Shown here: positions 21,192 through 26,101 of the stretch, piece by piece
Position numbering within the stretch: the first letter of the stretch is position 1
Layout of the letters: each line of letters opens with the position of its first letter
Assembly (NCBI RefSeq): GCF_000966975.1
Contig: NZ_JZWV01000145.1
Coordinates: forward strand, 1 to 26,101
From: Streptomyces katrae
GTDB lineage: Bacteria > Actinomycetota > Actinomycetes > Streptomycetales > Streptomycetaceae
Reading direction: 5' to 3'
DNA length: 26,101 nt
Notes under the pieces: generated by a model
The model's input: only the letters and a program-made list of their open reading frames with translations
Told to the model about the DNA's origin: nothing
Database searches by the model: none
Position numbers and translations under genes: made by a program

Positions 21192-24170
21192 ATGCCCGCC
21201 AAAGAATCCGGACCTTCCGTCAAGAAGAAGGGACGACGCGCACGCCTGCTCGTGCTCGTCTTGGTCCTGGCGCTCTTGGCGGGCCTCGGCTACGGCGCGT
21301 ACTGGAGCGTGGACACCGTGCGCGCTTCGTTCCCGCAGACCACCGGCTCCCTCAAGGTCCCCGGCCTGACCGGGACCGTCGACGTCAAGCGTGACGAGCA
21401 CGGAATCCCGCAGCTCTACGCCGACAACGACGAGGACCTCTTCCGCGCGCAGGGCTTCGTGCACGCGCAGGACCGGTTCTGGGAGATGGACGTACGCCGT
21501 CACATGACCTCCGGCCGGCTCTCGGAGATGTTCGGCTCCGGCCAGGTCGAGACCGACGCCTTCCTGCGCACCCTCGGCTGGCGCCAGGTGGCGCAGGAGG
21601 AGTACGACAAGAAGCTCGCACCCGAGACGAAGAAGTACCTCCAGGCCTACGCCGACGGGGTCAACGCGTGGCTGAAGGGGAAGTCCGGCAAGGACCTCTC
21701 CGTCGAGCACGCCGCCCTCAAGATCAGCAGCGACTACAAGCCCGAGCAGTGGACGCCGGTCGACTCGGTGGCCTGGCTCAAGGCCATGGCCTGGGACCTG
21801 CGCGGCAACATGCAGGACGAGATCGACCGCTCGCTGATGTCGAACAAGCTCACCCAGGCGCAGATCGACGAGCTCTACCCGGCCTACCCCTTCGACCGGA
21901 ACAAGCCGATCGTCGAGGGCGGCACCGTCGCCGGCGGCAAGTACGCGCCGCAGGGCACGGCGGGCGCCGGCTCCTCCTCGACGGGCACGGGCGCCACCGG
22001 CACCGCTGCAGGCGCGGGTACGGGCACGGGCTCCACCACGGGCACGGGCGCCGGCACCGGCTCGCAGGCCACCCCCAACGGCGGAACCAACCCCGCCACC
22101 GGCCTCGCCGACAACGCGAGCGCCCAGGGCGCGGCCGTCGGCCTGCGCACGCAGCTGACCGCCCTCTCCAAGACCCTGGACGACATCCCGGCCATCCTCG
22201 GCCCCAACGGCAGCGGCATCGGCTCCAACTCCTGGGTCGTCTCCGGCAAGTACACGACCACCGGCAAGCCGCTGCTCGCGAACGACCCGCACCTGTCCCC
22301 GCAGCTCCCCTCGGTCTGGTACCAGATGGGCCTGCACTGCCGCGCGGTCTCGGCGAAGTGCCAGTACGACGTCGCCGGCTTCACCTTCTCCGGCATGCCC
22401 GGCGTGGTCATCGGCCACAACGCCGACATCGCCTGGGGCATGACCAACCTCGGCGCCGACGTGACCGACCTCTACCTGGAGCAGGTCCGTCCCGAGGGCT
22501 ACGTCTACGACAACAAGGTCGTCCCCTTCACCATCCGTGAAGAGGAGATCAAGGTCGCGGGCGGCAAGAGCAAGAAGATCACCGTCCGCACCACCAACAA
22601 CGGACCGCTGATCTCCGACCGCAGCGAGCAGCTGGAGACCGTCGGATCCCGCGCCCCCGTCCCGAGCTCGGCCCCCGACCGCGGCACCGGCTACGCCGTC
22701 GCCCTGCGCTGGACCGCCCTGGACCCGGGCAAGTCGATGGACGCCGTCTTCAAGCTCGACCGCGCCAAGGACTTCGCGAGCTTCCGGGCCGCGGCCGCGG
22801 ACTTCGAGGTCCCGTCCCAGAACCTGATCTACGCCGACAACAAGGGCCCCAGCGGCAACATCGGCTACCAGGCCCCGGGCCGCATCCCGGTCCGCGGCCA
22901 GGGTGACGGCCGCATGCCGGCCCCCGGCTGGGACCCCAAGTACGCGTGGAAGGGCGGCCGCGACGGCAACGCCGGCTACATCCCGCAGAACGAACTGCCC
23001 TGGGAGCTCAACCCGCAGCGCGGCTACATCGTCACCGCCAACCAGGCCGTCACCGAGTCCGCGCCCGCGACCGCGGCCGGCGCGGGCAGCGCCACCGGCA
23101 CCGGCGCCGCCACCGGCGCCGGCACGGGCACCGCTGCCGGCGCGAGCGGCCCGGCCGGCGCGGGCAAGTACCCGTACGTCCTGACCACCGACTGGGGCTA
23201 CGGCGCCCGCAGCCAGCGGATCAACGACCTCATCGAGGCGAAGATCAAGGACAGCGGCAAGATCTCCACCGACGACATGCGCACCATGCAGATGGACAAC
23301 AGCAGCGAGATCGCCGCGCTGCTGACCCCGATGCTGGCCAAGATCCCGGTCTCCGACCCGGACGTGCGCTCGGCGCAGAAGCTGCTCGAGGGCTGGAACT
23401 ACACCCAGGAGAACGACTCGGCGGCGGCCGCGTACTTCAACGCCGTCTGGCGCAACATCCTCAAGCTGGCGTTCGGCGACAAGATGCCGAAGGAGCTGCG
23501 CGTCACGGACAGCTGCATGAACGTCATCGAGGAGGGCACCGGCCCGAACGACGACCTCGCCAAGACCGTCCGCGAATGCGGCACCCGCGGCCCCGACTCC
23601 GCGCAGCCGGACGGCGGCGACCGCTGGTTCGAGGTGGTCCGCCGCCTGGTCAAGGACGAGAAGTCGCCGTGGTGGACGGCCACCCCGAAGACGGTCCACG
23701 ACAAGCCCATCAAGACCCGCGACGAGCTCTTCGCCCGGGCGATGGAGGACGCCCGCTGGGAGCTGACCGCCAAGCTCGGCAAGGACCAGTCGACCTGGAG
23801 CTGGGGCCGGCTGCACCAGCTGACGCTGAAGAACCAGACCATCGGCAAGGAGGGCCCCGGCTTCATGCAGTGGATCCTCAACCGCGGCCCGTGGAACCTG
23901 GGCGGCGGCGAGGCCACCGTCAACGCCACCGGCTGGAACGCGTCCAGCGGCTACGACGTCACCTGGGTGCCGTCGATGCGGATGGTCGTCAACCTCAACG
24001 ACCTGGACAAGTCCCGCTGGATCAACCTGACCGGCGCCTCGGGTCACGCGTACGACGGCACCTACACGGACCAGACGACCCTGTGGGCCAAGGGTGAGCT
24101 GCTGGACTGGCCGTTCGGAAAGGACGCCGTCGACAAGTCGACAGTGGACACGCTGACGCTCAAGCCGTGA
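21192..24170 (+). CDS. Penicillin acylase family protein (Ntn-hydrolase)
   Basis: The 992-residue product has a basic N-terminus and one membrane helix (residues 20-41), so it is probably exported and anchored. The alpha part carries VKRDEHGIPQLYADNDEDLFRAQGFVHAQDRFWEMD. The autoprocessing site is GSGIGSNSWVVSG, where Ser345 would become the N-terminal nucleophile of the beta chain. Conserved NDPHL and PGVVIGHNADIAWGMTN follow. Such enzymes hydrolyse amide bonds of penicillins, acyl-homoserine lactones or lipopeptides; the substrate here is unknown. Two Gly/Thr/Ala-only inserts are odd: residues about 255-303, just before the cleavage site, and about 622-658. The start ATG 21192 follows AAGGA. 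It is convergent with the cyclo-ligase gene. Confidence 0.93.
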   Translation: MPAKESGPSVKKKGRRARLLVLVLVLALLAGLGYGAYWSVDTVRASFPQTTGSLKVPGLTGTVDVKRDEHGIPQLYADNDEDLFRAQGFVHAQDRFWEMDVRRHMTSGRLSEMFGSGQVETDAFLRTLGWRQVAQEEYDKKLAPETKKYLQAYADGVNAWLKGKSGKDLSVEHAALKISSDYKPEQWTPVDSVAWLKAMAWDLRGNMQDEIDRSLMSNKLTQAQIDELYPAYPFDRNKPIVEGGTVAGGKYAPQGTAGAGSSSTGTGATGTAAGAGTGTGSTTGTGAGTGSQATPNGGTNPATGLADNASAQGAAVGLRTQLTALSKTLDDIPAILGPNGSGIGSNSWVVSGKYTTTGKPLLANDPHLSPQLPSVWYQMGLHCRAVSAKCQYDVAGFTFSGMPGVVIGHNADIAWGMTNLGADVTDLYLEQVRPEGYVYDNKVVPFTIREEEIKVAGGKSKKITVRTTNNGPLISDRSEQLETVGSRAPVPSSAPDRGTGYAVALRWTALDPGKSMDAVFKLDRAKDFASFRAAAADFEVPSQNLIYADNKGPSGNIGYQAPGRIPVRGQGDGRMPAPGWDPKYAWKGGRDGNAGYIPQNELPWELNPQRGYIVTANQAVTESAPATAAGAGSATGTGAATGAGTGTAAGASGPAGAGKYPYVLTTDWGYGARSQRINDLIEAKIKDSGKISTDDMRTMQMDNSSEIAALLTPMLAKIPVSDPDVRSAQKLLEGWNYTQENDSAAAAYFNAVWRNILKLAFGDKMPKELRVTDSCMNVIEEGTGPNDDLAKTVRECGTRGPDSAQPDGGDRWFEVVRRLVKDEKSPWWTATPKTVHDKPIKTRDELFARAMEDARWELTAKLGKDQSTWSWGRLHQLTLKNQTIGKEGPGFMQWILNRGPWNLGGGEATVNATGWNASSGYDVTWVPSMRMVVNLNDLDKSRWINLTGASGHAYDGTYTDQTTLWAKGELLDWPFGKDAVDKSTVDTLTLKP

Positions 24171-24189
24171 GCGGTGCGCTGACCCGCCC

Positions 24190-24230
24190 GGTGTGATCAG
24201 CAGACCGCGATCACCGCGATCACCGCGACC
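24190..24230. repeat. Triplicated 9-base repeat with hairpin between convergent genes
   Basis: ACCGCGATC occurs twice in tandem (24204-24212, 24213-24221), followed by ACCGCGACC (24222-24230). The GATCACC of the repeat can pair with upstream GGT-GATC (24190-24198, two bases bulged). The element fills the 71-base gap between the acylase and cyclo-ligase stops and may be a bidirectional terminator. Confidence 0.35.
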
Positions 24231-24241
24231 GGCAAGCGTGG

Positions 24242-24868
24242 TCAGGGCGTGAAGCGAACCACCCCCGACGGGGTGGCGACCGCCTGGACGGGGTGGTCGT
24301 GCGGTTCCTCCGGGACCCGCGCGACCACCTCTTCGTCGTAGAGGAGCACCACCAGCGCCGGATGCGCGCCTGCCCGCTCCAGCCGCTCCAGCACCCGGTC
24401 GTACGAGCCGCCACCGCGCCCGAGGCGCATTCCGCGCCGGTCCACCGCCAGCCCGGGCAGCAGCACCGCGTCCGCCCCGGTGACGGCCTGCGGACCCAGC
24501 GGGGGCCCGGAAGGCTCCAGCAGCCGCATCTTCCCCGGGTGCGCCGCCTCGGCGAGGCTGCCGGGGCCCTCGTACGCCGCCCAGTCGAGGTCGTTGTCGG
24601 GCAGCAGCAGGGGCAGCAGCACCCGCTTCCCGGCCTCCCGCAGTGCGTCGAGCAGCTCCCGGGTGCCCGGTTCCGCGCCGACGGAGACGTACGCGGCCAC
24701 CGTGCGCGCGCCCGCCAGCTCGGGCAGGGCCAGGGCGGAGCGCGCGAGCGCGCGGGCCGCCGTACGGCGCGACTCGGGCGACAAGGACCGGCGGGCGGCG
24801 ATGAGTTCCCGGCGGAGGGCGGCCTTCTCGGGAGGGAACGGGGGAATTCCGGACAGGCTCTCTACCAC
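24242..24868 (-). CDS. 5-formyltetrahydrofolate cyclo-ligase
   Basis: The enzyme converts 5-formyl-THF to 5,10-methenyl-THF with ATP, returning stored folate to one-carbon metabolism. The 208-residue product has the N-terminal KAALRRELIAARRSLS helix and the family signature GMRLGRGGGSYDRVLE near residues 144-159. It ends with the usual VQAVATPSGVVRF segment. The GTG start at 24866-24868 is the most upstream in frame; AAGGA lies about 14 bases before it, which is long, so the start is uncertain by a few codons. It is divergent from galU with a 94-base shared promoter region. Confidence 0.92.
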   Translation of the reverse strand: MVESLSGIPPFPPEKAALRRELIAARRSLSPESRRTAARALARSALALPELAGARTVAAYVSVGAEPGTRELLDALREAGKRVLLPLLLPDNDLDWAAYEGPGSLAEAAHPGKMRLLEPSGPPLGPQAVTGADAVLLPGLAVDRRGMRLGRGGGSYDRVLERLERAGAHPALVVLLYDEEVVARVPEEPHDHPVQAVATPSGVVRFTP

Positions 24869-24949
24869 AGTTGGGTCACATTTCCTTTTCTATCGGGACA
24901 GAGTTGGATCTATTTACCGGAATCTGGCTGGGTGTTCGGTACGACCCAC

Positions 24950-24955
24950 TATGGT
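24950..24955 (+). promoter_or_regulatory. Possible -10 box for galU, leaderless
   Basis: TATGGT (pattern TANNNT) ends seven bases before ATG 24963 and no ribosome site precedes that ATG, so galU is probably translated from a leaderless mRNA. The ATG at 24951 lies inside the box and is therefore unlikely to be the start. Confidence 0.35.
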
Positions 24956-24962
24956 TCTGCCC

Positions 24963-25865
24963 ATGACACAGTCGCACCCCGTGATCAAGAAAGCCGTCAT
25001 TCCGGCCGCGGGCCTTGGTACCCGGTTCCTCCCCGCCACCAAGGCGACCCCCAAGGAAATGCTCCCGGTCGTGGACAAGCCGGCCATCCAGTACGTGGTT
25101 GAGGAGGCCGTCTCGGCCGGCCTCGATGACGTCCTCATGATCACAGGACGTAACAAGCGGCCCCTCGAGGACCACTTCGACCGCAACTACGAGCTCGAGT
25201 CCGCCCTGATCGCGAAGGGCGACGACGACCGGCTGAAGAAGGTCCAGGAGTCCAGCGACCTCGCCACCATGCACTACGTCCGCCAGGGCGACCCCCGGGG
25301 CCTCGGCCACGCCGTCCTGTGCGCCGAGCCGCACGTCGGCGACGAGCCCTTCGCCGTCCTCCTCGGCGACGACCTCATCGACCCGCGCGACCCCCTGCTG
25401 CGCCGGATGGTCGACGTCCACGAGCACACCGGCGGCACCGTCATCGCCCTGATGGAGGTCGACCCCGCCCACGTCCACCTCTACGGCTGCGCCGCCGTCG
25501 AGGCGACCGGCGAGGACGACGTCGTCCGCATCACCGGTCTCGTGGAGAAGCCCGAGCCCGCCGAGGCGCCCAGCAACTACGCGGTCATCGGACGCTACGT
25601 CCTGCACCCCGCGATCTTCGGCATACTGCGGGAGACCGAGCCGGGCCGCGGTGGGGAGATCCAGCTCACCGACGCCCTGCAGAAGCTGGCCGCCGACGAG
25701 AGCGTGGGCGGCCCGGTGCACGGGGTGGTCTTCCGCGGCCGCCGCTACGACACCGGGGACCGGGGGGACTACCTGCGGGCCATCGTCCGACTCGCGTGCG
25801 AGCGTGAGGACCTGGGCCCGGAGTTCCGCACCTGGCTTCACCGTTACGTCACGGAGGAGATGTAG
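24963..25865 (+). CDS. galU: UTP--glucose-1-phosphate uridylyltransferase
   Basis: GalU makes UDP-glucose from UTP and glucose-1-phosphate for cell envelope glycans, trehalose and galactose metabolism. The 300-residue product starts KKAVIPAAGLGTRFLPATKATPKEMLPVVDKPAIQY, the nucleotide-binding signature of bacterial GalU. It continues with GDPRGLGHAV, LLGDDLI, GLVEKP, NYAVIGRY and RGGEIQLTDAL in order, and ends with RRYDTGDRGDYL. The length matches the family. The start ATG 24963 fits the conserved N-terminus. Only four bases separate its stop from the moeA start, so the two are an operon. Confidence 0.97.
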   Translation: MTQSHPVIKKAVIPAAGLGTRFLPATKATPKEMLPVVDKPAIQYVVEEAVSAGLDDVLMITGRNKRPLEDHFDRNYELESALIAKGDDDRLKKVQESSDLATMHYVRQGDPRGLGHAVLCAEPHVGDEPFAVLLGDDLIDPRDPLLRRMVDVHEHTGGTVIALMEVDPAHVHLYGCAAVEATGEDDVVRITGLVEKPEPAEAPSNYAVIGRYVLHPAIFGILRETEPGRGGEIQLTDALQKLAADESVGGPVHGVVFRGRRYDTGDRGDYLRAIVRLACEREDLGPEFRTWLHRYVTEEM

Positions 25866-25869
25866 CACC

Positions 25870-26101
25870 TTGAGCAGCAGAGCACCGCAGGACACCGGCC
25901 ACCACCGCCTGTGGTCGGTGGACGAGCACCTCGCGGACGTCCTCGCAGCCGTCCGGCCCCTGGAGCCGATCGAGCTCCAGCTGCTCGACGCCCAGGGCTG
26001 CGTCCTGGTCGAGGACGTCACCGTGCCCGTCGCCCTCCCGCCCTTCGACAACAGCTCCATGGACGGGTACGCCGTCCGCACGGCCGACGTCCAGGGTGCG
26101 A
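25870..26101 (+). CDS. moeA: Molybdopterin molybdenumtransferase MoeA (partial, N-terminus)
   Basis: The first 77 residues are in the window, ending with PVALPPFDNSSMDGYAVRTADVQG, the signature of MoeA proteins. MoeA inserts molybdate into adenylated molybdopterin in the last step of Mo-cofactor synthesis. The start is TTG 25870-25872, behind GGAGG (25853-25857); the first in-frame ATG lies inside the signature and cannot be the start. It follows galU by four bases and is a housekeeping copy. Its product would nevertheless be needed to mature the molybdoenzyme of the 7.4-13.9 kb operon. Confidence 0.94.
   Translation, partial: MSSRAPQDTGHHRLWSVDEHLADVLAAVRPLEPIELQLLDAQGCVLVEDVTVPVALPPFDNSSMDGYAVRTADVQGA

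Noticed and set aside
21030..24047. 1005-codon minus-strand open frame
   Set aside because: It mirrors the penicillin-acylase gene, whose motifs are clear on the plus strand; composition is typical of an antisense frame.
24204..24230. CRISPR-like short repeats
   Set aside because: Units are nine bases in direct tandem without spacers and there are no cas genes.
1..26101. tRNA, rRNA, insertion sequences or phage genes
   Set aside because: I saw no cloverleaf-like segments, transposase or integrase motifs, or terminal inverted repeats in the window.

Overview
The window is high-GC actinobacterial chromosome, almost certainly Streptomyces. The reasons are strong G/C third-position bias on both strands, GTG, TTG and probable CTG starts, leaderless-type promoters, and housekeeping neighbours (mscL, methylthioadenosine phosphorylase, an FmdB/Ruc protein, 5-formyl-THF cyclo-ligase, galU, moeA) that I associate with one Streptomyces core block.

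Layout. 1-2141 (minus): a cytochrome P450 cut by the window edge, then an LtrA-family membrane protein. 2362-13869 (plus): an accessory low-oxygen energy island. It holds narK copy 1, a true pyruvate formate-lyase (pflB) with its radical-SAM activase (pflA), and a tightly packed six-gene operon: NarI-like cytochrome b with a C-terminal CxxC pair, NasA/NarB-like molybdopterin nitrate reductase, 4x[4Fe-4S] protein, Tat-type Rieske protein, small two-helix membrane protein and narK copy 2. 13870-14278: a repetitive spacer and a 75-aa hypothetical. 14292-20955 (minus): mscL, a SAF-domain protein, an AhpD-like protein, mtnP, a Ruc/FmdB zinc-ribbon protein behind a CIRCE operator, an MFS exporter with a structured leader, and a CPA-type antiporter with a C-terminal RCK_C domain. 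21192-26101: a penicillin-acylase-family hydrolase (+), 5-formyl-THF cyclo-ligase (-), galU (+) and the start of moeA (+).

How the genes may work together. The 2.4-13.9 kb island looks like a cassette for redox balance when oxygen is short. PFL cleaves pyruvate to acetyl-CoA and formate without making NADH. The operon encodes a nitrate reductase-like complex that resembles none of NarGHJI, Nap or soluble Nas in subunit make-up. Two NarK transporters would import nitrate and export nitrite. A perfect Rex-type operator (NADH/NAD+ sensor) lies upstream of pflB, which fits induction at high NADH. MoeA, needed to make molybdenum cofactor, is encoded at the right edge, but it is part of the housekeeping block and not evidently co-regulated.

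Best candidates for undescribed biology: (i) the six-gene Mo/4Fe-4S/Rieske/cytochrome b complex linked to PFL in an organism regarded as aerobic; (ii) a leader upstream of the MFS exporter with two mutually exclusive hairpins and a 27-codon ORF whose stop overlaps the exporter start; (iii) the CIRCE operator on the Ruc-like gene, which matches what is known of its mycobacterial homologue.
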